Assembly (NCBI RefSeq): GCF_002355515.1
Contig: NZ_AP014809.1
Location: 1,512,501-1,576,500, forward strand
Length of the DNA stretch: 64,000 nt
Source: Methylorubrum populi
Lineage (GTDB): Bacteria > Pseudomonadota > Alphaproteobacteria > Rhizobiales > Beijerinckiaceae
Direction of reading: 5' to 3'
In this document: piece after piece, positions 17,434 to 25,578 of the stretch
How positions within the stretch are numbered: the first letter of the stretch is position 1
How the letters are laid out: the number at the start of each line of letters is the position of its first letter
Made by a program: the position numbers and the translations under genes
The notes under the pieces: model-generated
What the model was told of the DNA's origin: nothing
The model's database searches: none
Seen by the model: only the letters and a program-made list of their open reading frames with translations

Positions 17434-18906
17434 TCAATACTGAACCGTCGCACGCAACCCCAGTACGGCGGCGTTGCGCACCCGGCGGCCTTCGGGGTCG
17501 CGCGGATTTGCAATGCCGCCGCCCGGATGCAGGATCAGCTGCACGTCCGGCTGAACGGTGAAACCCGGCACCACCACCGCCTGATAGGTCGCCTCGATCA
17601 CCGTCTCGGCCCGCCGACGCGGCATCGCCGTGCCGGTCAGAACGATGGTGTCGATGTCGGAGCGGCGCGCGTCGTCGGAGAGGCGGGCATAGGCGAGGCT
17701 GAGGCCGGCCGTGTCGTCGTCGCGGCCCTCGAACAGGCCTTTGTAGGCGAGCCCGGTGTCGAGATAGGCCGAGACGAGGCTGGAGCGGGTCGGCGACCAC
17801 GCCGCGCGCACGAAGAAGCCGAGCCCCTCGTCGTCCTTGCCGGATTTGCGGTAGAGCGTCTGGTCGTAGATCGCGTAGATCCCGGCATTGCCGCGGAGCT
17901 TCCGGCCGATGCCGGTCGAGTTGGGGTCGGCGAGCGGCAGGCCGGTCTGGTCGATGCGCAAGCTCTCGAAGCGCCCGAAATGTTGCCAGCCGCCCAGCGT
18001 GATGTCGCCGGGCAGGCTTTTCGCATCCTTCTCCGTGTTGAAGGCGTAGGTCGCCTCGGCCACGAGGAGGGCGGGATCGCGGGTGCGGAAGTTGGTGCCG
18101 GTGCGGTCGAGGCGCTGCGCCTCCGGGTCGTCGCCGGGGCGGTTGGCGCCGGCCGGGTCGCCGTCGTAGAGCCCGGCCTGGAGCGAGAAGCCGTTGCCCG
18201 GCACGTATTTGGCCCGGATCGCGGGTGCGGCGAGCGGATAGGCTGGACCGCCGCTCGGCAGGTCGAGCCCGGTGATCGCCGGCCAGCCGAAAGTCGAGTT
18301 CACGAACAGGGTCGCGGTCTGGCTGACGAAGAACTCGGTATCGGCTGCCTGCTGGCCGACCCTGATGCCGAGCCGGCCGTCGAAGAGCTGCTGGTCGAGC
18401 CACAGCACGTAGAGGCGGGATGAGGGCAGCGCCTCGATCACGCTGGTCGCCAACAGGTTGCCGACATAGTAGCGCGACAGGCCGGTGCCGTGGATGAAGT
18501 AGGCGTTGGCGTGCACCGTGGCGCCGTCCCACCCGGCGAGCCGCTGCAGGTCGAGGTTGAGCCGCAGATTCAGCCGGTCCTCGACGATCGCCCCCTGGCG
18601 GATGCCGCCGACGGGATTGCCCAAAGTCTCGGCGATGTAGGTGAGGCTGTACTCGATGCCCCGCTGCTTCAGCAGGGGCCGCAGGCCGAACGGGTCGCCG
18701 AGCGGTCCGAGCGAGGGCTCGATCGAGCGCACGTAGCCGCCCGAGGCTTGGCTCGTCGATTCCGGCTGGGAGACCGAGATTCGCGGATCACCGCCTGCGC
18801 CCTCGTAGACCGGCCGTCCGGTGGGCTGTGCGCGGGCCGGCGGACAGGCGAGAGCCATCAGGACGAGCGCGCCGGACAGGGCGCCTGAATGGGGGCGGGC
18901 GAACAA
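17434..18906 (-). CDS. OprB-family carbohydrate-selective porin
   Basis: A 490-residue outer-membrane protein with a signal peptide ending PPARAQ (residue 27). Family motifs are FGLRPLLKQRGIEYSLTYIAETLGNPVGG, IEDRLNLRLNLDL-like, SSRLYVLWLDQQLFDGRLGIRVGQQAADTEFF, and FGWPAI. It ends in an aromatic residue (LRATVQY). OprB proteins form 16-stranded pores for sugars and related small molecules. The start is TTG at 18906, supported by AGAGG about 7 bases upstream; no in-frame ATG precedes the signal peptide. It is 113 bases downstream of the GntR gene on the same strand, so it may be part of the same uptake regulon as the TRAP transporter. Confidence 0.9.
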   Translation of the reverse strand: MFARPHSGALSGALVLMALACPPARAQPTGRPVYEGAGGDPRISVSQPESTSQASGGYVRSIEPSLGPLGDPFGLRPLLKQRGIEYSLTYIAETLGNPVGGIRQGAIVEDRLNLRLNLDLQRLAGWDGATVHANAYFIHGTGLSRYYVGNLLATSVIEALPSSRLYVLWLDQQLFDGRLGIRVGQQAADTEFFVSQTATLFVNSTFGWPAITGLDLPSGGPAYPLAAPAIRAKYVPGNGFSLQAGLYDGDPAGANRPGDDPEAQRLDRTGTNFRTRDPALLVAEATYAFNTEKDAKSLPGDITLGGWQHFGRFESLRIDQTGLPLADPNSTGIGRKLRGNAGIYAIYDQTLYRKSGKDDEGLGFFVRAAWSPTRSSLVSAYLDTGLAYKGLFEGRDDDTAGLSLAYARLSDDARRSDIDTIVLTGTAMPRRRAETVIEATYQAVVVPGFTVQPDVQLILHPGGGIANPRDPEGRRVRNAAVLGLRATVQY

Positions 18907-19019
18907 GGGAAACCTCTACGGCGAACCGCGAAGCTTGAGCTTACGGTCTCCGCGCCGCCCCTGCCAGTGCGGCGGAGGCGGCGATCGCGACGCGACTCCG
19001 CCGATCTCGCCGGCGGCCC

Positions 19020-19691
19020 TCACGCCGCGCTGTGGTCCAGCGCCCGCAGGTTGGCCACCAGCTCCGAGAAACCGTCGCCCTGGATCAGCACGTGGCGGCG
19101 GAGCTGGTCGGCCGCCGCGGCGCCGTCCCCGGCGAGGATCGCGGTGACGACCGCCTCGTGCTCGGCGAGCGACTGCGCCACCCGGTGGCGGGTGCGCAGC
19201 TGCAGCCGTCGGTAGGGGGAGAGGCGGCGGTGCAGCGCCAGCGCCTGCCCGCACAGGAAGTCGTTGCGGCAGGCGCGGTAGATCACGGTGTGGAAGACGT
19301 AGTTCTCGCCGTAATAGGATTCCGGATCACCCGCCGAGGCCGCCCGGATGCAGGCCGCGAGCGCCCCCTTGAGCTCCGCCTCGAGCTCCGGCGTGAGACG
19401 GCGCGCAGCGAGCCGGCCGCAGGCGGCTTCCAGTTCCGCCATCGTCTCGAACATCTCCAGAAGATGTCCCGGCTCGGGGGCGCTCACCACCATGCCGCGG
19501 CGCGGCTTGGTCTCCACGAGGCCGGTCGCGGCCAGCTGCAGCAGCGCCTCGCGGATCGGCGTGCGCGAGACGCCGAAGCGCTCGGCGAGTTGGGTCTCGT
19601 CGAGCCGCGCCCCGAGGGCGAGACGCCCCTCGACGATCTCGTCCTCGATCGTCTGCCTGAGGCGCTGGGTCTGATTCATCGGTCGAGTCAT
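19020..19691 (-). CDS. GntR-family (FCD) transcriptional regulator of the TRAP operon
   Basis: A 223-residue regulator. The winged helix lies at about residues 8-70 (GARLDETQLAERFGVSRTPIREALLQL) and the FCD ligand-binding domain at about 80-205. FCD metal ligands are plausible in FHTVIYRACRN and in AEHEAVVTAI. It is transcribed divergently from the TRAP transporter genes with 165 bases between. FCD regulators usually repress a neighbouring catabolic or transport operon until a carboxylate effector binds. Two palindromes in the gap are candidate operators. The effector is probably the transporter's substrate, which is unknown. Confidence 0.9.
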   Translation of the reverse strand: MTRPMNQTQRLRQTIEDEIVEGRLALGARLDETQLAERFGVSRTPIREALLQLAATGLVETKPRRGMVVSAPEPGHLLEMFETMAELEAACGRLAARRLTPELEAELKGALAACIRAASAGDPESYYGENYVFHTVIYRACRNDFLCGQALALHRRLSPYRRLQLRTRHRVAQSLAEHEAVVTAILAGDGAAAADQLRRHVLIQGDGFSELVANLRALDHSAA

Positions 19692-19734
19692 CGGCGAATT
19701 CCTGCCGATCCATATTCAAGGGCGTTGACAAAAT

Positions 19735-19758
19735 ATGCAAGATGACGCGATCTTGCAT
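19735..19758 (+). promoter_or_regulatory. candidate GntR operator 1 (perfect inverted repeat)
   Basis: ATGCAAGAT-N6-ATCTTGCAT, two perfect 9-base arms with a 6-base spacer, placed between the divergent gntR and TRAP genes. It follows a TTGACA at 19725-19730, and its right arm overlaps the putative -35 of the TRAP promoter. Binding by the GntR protein would block transcription. Confidence 0.6.
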
Positions 19759-19783
19759 TAAATGCTGCGCTGAAACGTATATT
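19753..19783 (+). promoter_or_regulatory. possible promoter of the TRAP operon
   Basis: TTGCAT (19753-19758), 19 bases, then TATATT (19778-19783). The -10 box is good and the spacer is slightly long. It is covered on the left by operator 1 and on the right by the palindrome at 19782. Confidence 0.4.
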
Positions 19784-19796
19784 GTGCGCCGCACAA
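19782..19796 (+). promoter_or_regulatory. candidate GntR operator 2 (palindrome)
   Basis: TTGTGCGCCGCACAA, a perfect 7+1+7 palindrome. It begins with TTGT and ends with ACAA, the outer bases common in FadR-subfamily GntR sites. It lies at the end of the putative -10, a repressor position. Confidence 0.5.
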
Positions 19797-19856
19797 AAGT
19801 CCGAAGCAACGGACGAGATCAGAATCCGCGAAAGCGGCATTCGAAGAGGACACGCC

Positions 19857-20879
19857 ATGACGCTGAACCGCCGCCACCTCCTCGCGGCCGGACTTGCCGC
19901 GCCTGCTCTGCTCAAGCTCGGGACCGGCTCGGCTCGGGCCGCCACCACCCTGAAGCTCTCGCATCAGTTCCCCGGCGGCTCGATCGACGAGGGCGATTTC
20001 CGCGATCGGATGTGCCGCAAGTTCGCCGCGGCGCTCAAGGAGCGCTCGAAGGGCGCGCTGGAGGTGCAGGTCTATCCCGGCTCCTCGCTGATGAAGACCA
20101 ACGCCCAGTTCAGTGCGATCCGGAAGGGCGCACTCGACATGACGCTCTACCCCTCCCCCTATGCCGGGGGCGAGGTGCCGGAGATGAATATCGGCCTGAT
20201 GCCGGCGCTGGTCCCCTCCTACGCGCAGGCCGTCGCCTGGAAGACCGCCCCCGTGGGCCGCAAGATCACCGAGATCCTGGAGGCCAAGGGCGTCGTTCTC
20301 GTCTCCTGGGTCTGGCAGGCCGGCGGCGTAGCGAGCCGCGAGCGCCCGCTGCTCACGCCCGAGGATGCCAAGGGCATGAAGGTCCGCGGCGGCTCGCGCG
20401 AGATGGACCTGATGATGAAGCAGGCGGGCGCGGCCACGCTCTCCCTGCCCTCGAACGAATCCTACGCCGCGATGCAGACCGGCGCCTGCGACGCGGTGCT
20501 GACCTCCTCCACCAGCCTGATCTCGTTCCGCCTGGAGGAGATCTCGAAGGCCCTGACCTCGGGCCGCGAGCGCTCCTACTGGTTCATGCTGGAGCCGATC
20601 ATGATGTCGAAGATCGTGTTCTCCGGCCTGCCCAAGGACCAGCAGGACCTGATCATGGCGGTCGGCGCCGAACTCGAGAGCTTCGGCCAGGAGGGCGCCA
20701 AGGCCGACGACAGCCGCGTCGAGGAGGTGTTCGGCAAGGCCGGTGCCAAGGTCGTGCAGCTCGACGAGGCGAATCTGGGCAAGTGGCGCGACATCGCCCG
20801 CGACACCGCCTGGAAGGACTTCGCCAACAAGAACGCGAGCTGCGCCGAGTTGCTCAAGCTGGCGGAGAAGGTCGCATGA
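19857..20879 (+). CDS. TRAP transporter substrate-binding protein (DctP type)
   Basis: A 340-residue periplasmic receptor. The signal is twin-arginine-like (LNRRHLLAAGLAAPALLKLG), cleaved near residue 30. The mature protein starts with TTLKLSHQFPGGSIDEGDF. It contains the DctP core (VQVYPGSSLMKTNAQFSAIRKGALDMTL; GMKVRGGSREMDLMMKQAGAATLSLPSNESYAAMQTGACDAV), where the Arg of VRGG normally clamps a substrate carboxylate. TRAP systems take up carboxylates such as C4-dicarboxylates, keto or sugar acids with the sodium gradient. The gene overlaps the next by 4 bases (ATGA). Substrate not predictable; the OprB porin next door hints at a sugar acid. Confidence 0.93.
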   Translation: MTLNRRHLLAAGLAAPALLKLGTGSARAATTLKLSHQFPGGSIDEGDFRDRMCRKFAAALKERSKGALEVQVYPGSSLMKTNAQFSAIRKGALDMTLYPSPYAGGEVPEMNIGLMPALVPSYAQAVAWKTAPVGRKITEILEAKGVVLVSWVWQAGGVASRERPLLTPEDAKGMKVRGGSREMDLMMKQAGAATLSLPSNESYAAMQTGACDAVLTSSTSLISFRLEEISKALTSGRERSYWFMLEPIMMSKIVFSGLPKDQQDLIMAVGAELESFGQEGAKADDSRVEEVFGKAGAKVVQLDEANLGKWRDIARDTAWKDFANKNASCAELLKLAEKVA

Positions 20880-21601
20880 GCCACGCCTTCGACGCGGCCT
20901 CGGCCGCTTCCGAGACCCACAAGGTCGAGGAGGCCCGGATTCCGGGTCTCCTCGGCGTCATCGACCGGACGACGCGCCGGCTCAACCACCTCATCCTGGT
21001 GCTGGGCGGCATCGCGCTCGTCGCCGCCTGCCTCGTGCTCAGCTACTCCGTGCTGATCCGCTACGTCCTGCATGAGCCGACCGAGTGGCAGGACGAGACC
21101 GCCGTGTTCCTGATCGTCGGCGCGACCTTCCTGTCGGCGGCCGGCGTCCAGGCCAAGCGCGGCCACGTCGCCATCGAGGCGCTCACCGGCCTGCTCTCAC
21201 CGGCCGTCAACCGGATGCGCCTCGTCCTCGTCGACATCGTCAGCCTCGCCTTCGTGGCGTTCTTCGCCTGGAAGAGCTGGAGCCTGTTCCACGAGGCCTG
21301 GGAGGACGGCCAGATCTCGCAATCGACCTGGGGGCCGCCGCTCTGGATCCCCTACCTGCTGATGGCCGCGGGCATGAGCCTGCTCAGCCTGCAATTCGTG
21401 CTGCAGATCGCCGAAGCGGTCCTCTACGGCCCCCGCAGCGCCGGCTGGGCCAAGCCGAAGATCGGCATCGGGGCGGACGTCAACCGCGACATGCGCGACC
21501 GCCCGGATCTGACCCCCGAGGGGCCGGATCCCCTGGAGAGCACGATCACACCGAAAGCGGCCCCGATCCGGCCGGTCACGACGACGGGAGGCAAGGCATG
21601 A
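20876..21601 (+). CDS. TRAP transporter small permease (DctQ type)
   Basis: A 241-residue inner-membrane protein with four predicted helices between about residues 35 and 185 (LILVLGGIALVAACLVLSYS; TAVFLIVGATFLSAAGVQA; VLVDIVSLAFVAFFAWKSW; YLLMAAGMSLLSLQFVLQI). The family signature E-W-Q-D-E-x-A is present after the first helix. About 55 hydrophilic residues, rich in Pro and Asp, extend past the last helix, longer than usual for DctQ. It pairs with DctM to form the membrane part. Its start overlaps the dctP stop, and its stop overlaps the dctM start (ATGA both times). Confidence 0.93.
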   Translation: MSHAFDAASAASETHKVEEARIPGLLGVIDRTTRRLNHLILVLGGIALVAACLVLSYSVLIRYVLHEPTEWQDETAVFLIVGATFLSAAGVQAKRGHVAIEALTGLLSPAVNRMRLVLVDIVSLAFVAFFAWKSWSLFHEAWEDGQISQSTWGPPLWIPYLLMAAGMSLLSLQFVLQIAEAVLYGPRSAGWAKPKIGIGADVNRDMRDRPDLTPEGPDPLESTITPKAAPIRPVTTTGGKA

Positions 21602-22950
21602 GCACCGCCGCGATCGGCTTCCTCTATGCCGGGGCGACGCTCGGCGCGATGCTCTCGGGGATTCCCATCGCCTTCGCGCTGGGTTTCGTGGCGCTCGCCT
21701 TCATGTACGCGTTCATGCCCGCCGCCTCGCTCGATACGGTGGCGCAGAACGTCTACGAGGAGATGGCCTCGATCACCCTGCTCTCGATCCCGCTCTTCAT
21801 CCTGAAGGGCGCGGCGATCGGCCGGAGCCGGGCCGGCCAGGATCTCTACTCGGCGATGCACGCCTGGATGCACCGCATCCCGGGAGGCCTCGGCATCGCC
21901 AACGTGTTCGCCTGCGCGCTGTTCGCGGCGATGGCCGGCTCCTCGCCCGCCACCTGCTCGGCGATCGGCTCGGCCGGCATCCCGGAGATGCGCAAGCGCG
22001 GCTACTCGCCGGGCTTCGCCGCCGGAATCATCGCCGCGGGCGGCACGCTCGGCATCCTGCTGCCGCCCTCGATCACCATGATCCTCTACGCGGTCGCCGC
22101 CGAGCAGTCGCTGGGACGGCTCTTCCTCGCCGGGATCGGGCCGGGCTTCCTGCTGGTCGCCCTGTTCGCCGGCTGGTCGATGTTCCGCTTCCGCTCGGAA
22201 TTCGCGGCGGCGAAGCTCGCCTACGAGCGGACGGGTGCGCAGCATCCGATCCTCAAGGAAGACAGCTACAGCATGCGCGAGCGCTTCTCGACGCTGCCGC
22301 GGGTGCTGCCCTTCGTGGTGCTGCTCACCGGCGTCATGGTCGCGCTCTACGGCGGCTATGCCACGCCCTCCGAGACCGCCGGCCTCGGCGGCCTGCTGGC
22401 GCTCGCCCTGATCGCGGTGATCTACGGCGTGTGGCGCTTCCGCGATGTCGACCCGATCCTCACGGCGACGCTGCGGGAATCGACCATGCTGATGCTGATC
22501 ATCGGCATGTCGCTCCTCTACGCCTACGTGATGAGCTACCTTCACATCAGCCAGGCCGCGGCCCAGGCCATCGTCGCGATGCAGCTCTCCCCCTGGGTCC
22601 TGCTCGCCACCATCCTGGCCCTGGTGATCGCCCTCGGCTTCTTCCTGCCGCCGGTCTCGATCATCCTGATGACGGCGCCGATCATCCTGCCGCCGCTCAA
22701 GGCCGCCGGATTCGACCTCGTCTGGTTCGGCGTGGTGATGACGATCACCATGGAGATGGGGCTGATCCACCCGCCGGTGGGCCTCAACATCTTCGTCATC
22801 AAGAACATCGCCCCCGACATCCCGCTCAAGGACATCATCTGGGGCACCCTGCCCTTCGTGATCCTGATGGGTGTGGCGATCGTCCTGCTCTGCCTCGTGC
22901 CGGGCATCGCCATGTGGCTGCCCGACATCCTCCTGCCGACGACACGGTAG
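21598..22950 (+). CDS. TRAP transporter large permease (DctM type)
   Basis: A 450-residue, roughly twelve-helix inner-membrane protein that carries the sodium-coupled transport path. Signature regions are SIPLFILKGAAIGRSR, AMAGSSPATCSAIGSAGIPEM, GGTLGILLPPSITMILYAVAAEQSLGRLF (the first pseudo-repeat) and the matching second repeat FLPPVSIILMTAPIILPPLKAAGFD with MEMGLIHPPVGLNIFVI. Length is normal. It is the last gene of the operon and is followed by a strong terminator hairpin. Confidence 0.95.
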   Translation: MSTAAIGFLYAGATLGAMLSGIPIAFALGFVALAFMYAFMPAASLDTVAQNVYEEMASITLLSIPLFILKGAAIGRSRAGQDLYSAMHAWMHRIPGGLGIANVFACALFAAMAGSSPATCSAIGSAGIPEMRKRGYSPGFAAGIIAAGGTLGILLPPSITMILYAVAAEQSLGRLFLAGIGPGFLLVALFAGWSMFRFRSEFAAAKLAYERTGAQHPILKEDSYSMRERFSTLPRVLPFVVLLTGVMVALYGGYATPSETAGLGGLLALALIAVIYGVWRFRDVDPILTATLRESTMLMLIIGMSLLYAYVMSYLHISQAAAQAIVAMQLSPWVLLATILALVIALGFFLPPVSIILMTAPIILPPLKAAGFDLVWFGVVMTITMEMGLIHPPVGLNIFVIKNIAPDIPLKDIIWGTLPFVILMGVAIVLLCLVPGIAMWLPDILLPTTR

Positions 22951-22987
22951 GGACGCGAGCCGCGCGGACACGACGCCGTCGAGGAGA

Positions 22988-23016
22988 AACCCTCCGTGCC
23001 CCGAGCACGGAGGGTT
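22988..23016 (+). terminator. terminator of the TRAP operon
   Basis: AACCCTCCGTGC (22988-22999) pairs perfectly with GCACGGAGGGTT (23005-23016) across a CCCGA loop: a 12-bp stem. It is 38 bases past the dctM stop. The downstream side reads AATCGTTTCTT, a weak U-tract; the A's before the left arm would serve a minus-strand transcript too. Confidence 0.75.
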
Positions 23017-23219
23017 AATCGTTTCTTGGCGGCGGCGGTAAAACTCGCCTTAACCCTCCGGCGTCCAAAATCACTGCCGCAGACCAGATCCGGCCGGTCT
23101 TTCGGGACGGCGAATCTGGGCTTCGCTCGAGCGCCGCGCGGACTGGCCGTTACGGCGTCCGCTCGGATCAGGCGGATGCTGCATCTCAGCCGCTTCCGGC
23201 ACCGGACGGGAGACGATCC

Positions 23220-23417
23220 GTGACGAAGCCAGTCGCCGAGACGAAACCCGCCACGGGCACGGGCACCGCGCCGCCGCTGAGCCCGAGCGTGCGCCGCCAC
23301 CTCGGCAAGAGCCTGCGCAGTCACTTCGCCGACAGTCTGACTGAACCGGTCGGCGAGCGTCTCGAAGCCCTCATCGGCCGCCTGGACACGCCGAAGGGCC
23401 GCGCGACGCGCCCCTGA
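23220..23417 (+). CDS. NepR-like anti-sigma factor
   Basis: A 65-residue protein with a disordered Pro/Thr-rich start and two helices in the second half: VRRHLGKSLRSHF and EPVGERLEALIGRLD. This matches the NepR pattern (I/L-G-x-x-L-R-x-x-[YF] ... E-P-V-P-x-R-[FL] ... L-[LI]-x-x-L-D), with Gly in place of the usual Pro of EPVP. NepR proteins hold the general-stress sigma factor EcfG until phosphorylated PhyR takes them away. The gene is usually beside phyR or ecfG; neither is here, so this may be a second copy. The start is GTG with GGGAG 8 bases upstream. No typical GGAAC...GTT EcfG promoter is visible. Confidence 0.62.
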   Translation: MTKPVAETKPATGTGTAPPLSPSVRRHLGKSLRSHFADSLTEPVGERLEALIGRLDTPKGRATRP

Positions 23418-23446
23418 CCGCCCGACGAGACCGCCCAAGCCGAAAA

Positions 23447-23472
23447 CCCCGGCCGCGACGGGGCGACCGGGG
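23447..23472 (-). terminator. hairpin with U-tract on the minus strand
   Basis: CCCCGG (23447-23452) and CCGGGG (23467-23472) form a 6-bp stem. On the minus strand it is followed directly by TTTTC (AAAA at 23443-23446 on the plus strand). It sits 45 bases past the end of the 25-codon minus-strand frame at 23517-23594 and so supports minus-strand transcription there. Confidence 0.5.
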
Positions 23473-23516
23473 CCTACGAATTCTGCGGTGCGGGTTTGCG
23501 GGGCGCCGCGGCGCGC

Positions 23517-23594
23517 TCAGTCGAGAGCGACGGCGACCAGGGAGAACAGACCGGCGAGCAGCAGGTTGCAGGCGATGAGGACGACGACCGTCAT
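23517..23594 (-). CDS. possible 25-residue membrane microprotein
   Basis: A minus-strand frame from ATG 23594 encodes M-T-V-V-V-L-I-A-C-N-L-L-L-A-G-L-F-S-L-V and then AVALD-stop: a single hydrophobic helix with an acidic end, the usual form of small inner-membrane regulators. A terminator-like hairpin follows on the same strand at 23447-23472. No clear ribosome site is seen, which is the main doubt. Function unknown. Confidence 0.35.
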   Translation of the reverse strand: MTVVVLIACNLLLAGLFSLVAVALD

Positions 23595-23966
23595 GGATTG
23601 GCTTCGCGGCTGAGAGGAAATCGGGCAGGCGTCGAGGGCGGTGAGAACCGCCGGGAGGAGAGCGTCTAGCGAGAGAAGCTTGACGGAGTGCTCATCCCGC
23701 CCGATTGCGGCGCCGGCGCGGCCCGGTTCGTCGAAACCGATGCAGGAAGATCACAGGGACCGTCCTGCACCGCCGCGCTTGAACCGGTGCTGAACCGCAG
23801 CGCTCTCCATGGGGTTTGTCCACAGCGCGGTCCGATGCTGCAAAGCAGCCACAGCCGCCGCATCGGCGAAAACCGATTCACTGTTTTTCATCCGCCCCCG
23901 CAATATTGCCAAGATTTGGTTAACGGACTAGGCTCGCGACGTCCCGTTTCGAGACAGGATCCGGCC
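23595..23966. other. 372-bp intergenic region
   Basis: No convincing gene. Toward its right end (about 23860-23935) it becomes locally AT-rich (CACTGTTTTTCATC, GCAATATTGCCAAGATTTGGTTAAC), a plausible promoter for the small gene at 23967. GCAATATTGC at 23899-23908 is a short perfect palindrome. Nothing else stands out. Confidence 0.45.
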
Positions 23967-24200
23967 ATGATCTCCCTGAACGAGACCCTTCTCACCGCCG
24001 CCGGCCTGTTCGGTCTCGGCGCGTCCACCGCACCGGTCGGGAGCCAGGCGGAGTCGGGAGCCTTCACGGACTTCTCCCCGGACGACGCCTCGTCCCTCTC
24101 CGGGGAAAGAAACCCGTCGCCGGAGGATGCCGCGGCGGATGATCCCTTCTTTACTGCGGTCGCCGATGCCCTGCGGGAGGCGGGCTACCTGGATTCCTGA
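23967..24200 (+). CDS. small acidic hypothetical protein
   Basis: A 77-residue protein, not recognised. It starts MISLNETLLTAAGLFGLG. Then comes an acidic, Ser/Asp-rich middle with two D-D-A-S/A-D-D stretches, and it ends in an amphipathic helix (FFTAVADALREAGYLDS). The ribosome site ACAGGA lies about 7 bases before the ATG. The composition (no Cys, strongly acidic) suggests a soluble protein or a short hydrophobic start followed by a disordered tail. It is 56 bases upstream of the cysteine synthase gene on the same strand and may be co-transcribed with it. Confidence 0.55.
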   Translation: MISLNETLLTAAGLFGLGASTAPVGSQAESGAFTDFSPDDASSLSGERNPSPEDAAADDPFFTAVADALREAGYLDS

Positions 24201-24256
24201 AAATCGGTTGATTAAGCCTGCCTGACCCGCCCGTCGCGGGCGTTCAGGAAGGCCGC

Positions 24257-25303
24257 ATGTCCGCATCCCCCGCCGTCTCGTCCGACGTGCTCGCCGCCAT
24301 CGGCGGCACGCCCCTGATCCGGCTGCGCCGCGCCTCGCAGGAGACCGGCTGCACCATCCTCGGCAAGGCGGAATTCCTGAATCCCGGCCTGTCGGTGAAG
24401 GACCGGGCCGCGCTCTCGATCGTGCGGGACGCCGAGGCGCGGGGCCTGATCCGGCCCGGCGGCACCATCGTCGAGGGCACGGCGGGCAATACCGGGATCG
24501 GGCTGGCGCTGGTGGCGTCCGTCCGCGGCTACCGCACCGTCATCGTCATTCCCGAGACGCAGTCGGCGGAGAAGAAGGAGACGCTGCGGCTGGCCGGCGC
24601 CCGGCTCGTCGAGGTGCCCGCCGTCCCCTTCGCCAACCCGAACAACTACGTCCACGCCGCCCGCCGCCTCGCCGAGCGGCTGGCGGGGACGGAAGCGGCC
24701 GGCGCCTTTTTCGCCGACCAGTTCGACAACACCGCCAACCGCCGCGCCCATATCGAGGCGACCGGTCCCGAGATCTTCGCGCAGACCGGCGGCGCGGTGG
24801 ACGGCTTCGTCTGCGCCGCGGGCACCGGCGGCACGGTGGCCGGCGTGGCCGAGGCGCTGCGGGCGGCCAAACCGGGGGTGAAGATCGCTCTCTCCGATCC
24901 CGAGGGCTCGGCGCTCCACGCCTATTACAGCACCGGCACGCTCAAGGCCGAAGGCTCCTCGATCACGGAAGGGATCGGCCAGGGGCGGGTGACGCGAAAC
25001 CTCGAAGGGTTCACCCCCGATCTCTCGTTCCGGATCCCGGACACGGAAGCGCTCGGCATCATCTTCGGCCTGATGCGCGAGGAGGGGCTCTCGCTCGGCG
25101 GGTCGTCGGGCATCAACGTCGCGGGCGCGATCCGGCTCGCCCGGGAACTCGGGCCCGGCCACACCATCGTGACGATCCTCTGCGACGGGGCCGCGCGCTA
25201 CGCCTCGAAGCTGTTCAACCCCGCCTTCCTGGGCGAGCGCGGCCTGCCGGTTCCGGACTGGCTCGCCCCGTCCGGCGACGCGCTGCCCGACTGGAGGGCC
25301 TGA
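24257..25303 (+). CDS. cysK: cysteine synthase A (O-acetylserine sulfhydrylase)
   Basis: A 348-residue PLP enzyme that makes cysteine from O-acetylserine and sulfide in the cytoplasm. The PLP lysine is in PGLSVKDRAALSI (about residue 48). The asparagine loop TAGNTGIGLAL (about 78) binds the substrate carboxylate. The phosphate-binding glycine loop AAGTGGTVAGVAEAL is near 195, and GGSSGINVAGA lies near 282. Length and motifs fit CysK/CysK2-like proteins; cystathionine beta-synthase is less likely because no regulatory domain follows. No CysE or sulfate genes are close, though a sulfur-type YeeE gene is at the window's left edge. Confidence 0.9.
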   Translation: MSASPAVSSDVLAAIGGTPLIRLRRASQETGCTILGKAEFLNPGLSVKDRAALSIVRDAEARGLIRPGGTIVEGTAGNTGIGLALVASVRGYRTVIVIPETQSAEKKETLRLAGARLVEVPAVPFANPNNYVHAARRLAERLAGTEAAGAFFADQFDNTANRRAHIEATGPEIFAQTGGAVDGFVCAAGTGGTVAGVAEALRAAKPGVKIALSDPEGSALHAYYSTGTLKAEGSSITEGIGQGRVTRNLEGFTPDLSFRIPDTEALGIIFGLMREEGLSLGGSSGINVAGAIRLARELGPGHTIVTILCDGAARYASKLFNPAFLGERGLPVPDWLAPSGDALPDWRA

Positions 25304-25410
25304 GCCGCCGACGGCACGATCCGCACTGAGCCGGCAACGAAATCGCCGGCGGAAGCGTTGCTGTCGGTGCTCAAGCGACGGTGTTTGAGCGATCGGGAGA
25401 CGTGCCGTCG

Positions 25411-25563
25411 ATGCTCACCACCATTCTGCTCATCCTGCTGATCCTGCTGCTGTTCGGCGGCGGCAACTTCTACGGCGGCGGGCGCTTCCGCGGCCCCGGC
25501 TTCGGGCTGGGCGGCATCCTGCTCATCATCCTGATCGTCCTGTTGGCGACGGGCCGGATCTGA
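25411..25563 (+). CDS. DUF3309-type small membrane protein
   Basis: A 50-residue protein made of two short hydrophobic helices (TTILLILLILLLFGG and GGILLIILIVLLATG) joined by a Gly/Arg/Tyr loop (NFYGGGRFRGPGFGLG). This is the classic DUF3309 form, common in Hyphomicrobiales and Pseudomonadota, function unknown. A GGGAG lies about 12 bases before the ATG. It faces the convergent pseudo-protease gene, 15 bases from its end. Confidence 0.75.
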   Translation: MLTTILLILLILLLFGGGNFYGGGRFRGPGFGLGGILLIILIVLLATGRI

Positions 25564-25578
25564 GCCCCTCGCCGCCGC

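Noticed and set aside
25330..25350. Terminator after cysK
   Set aside because: GCCGGC-N9-GCCGGC forms only a 6-bp stem with no T-run on the plus strand.
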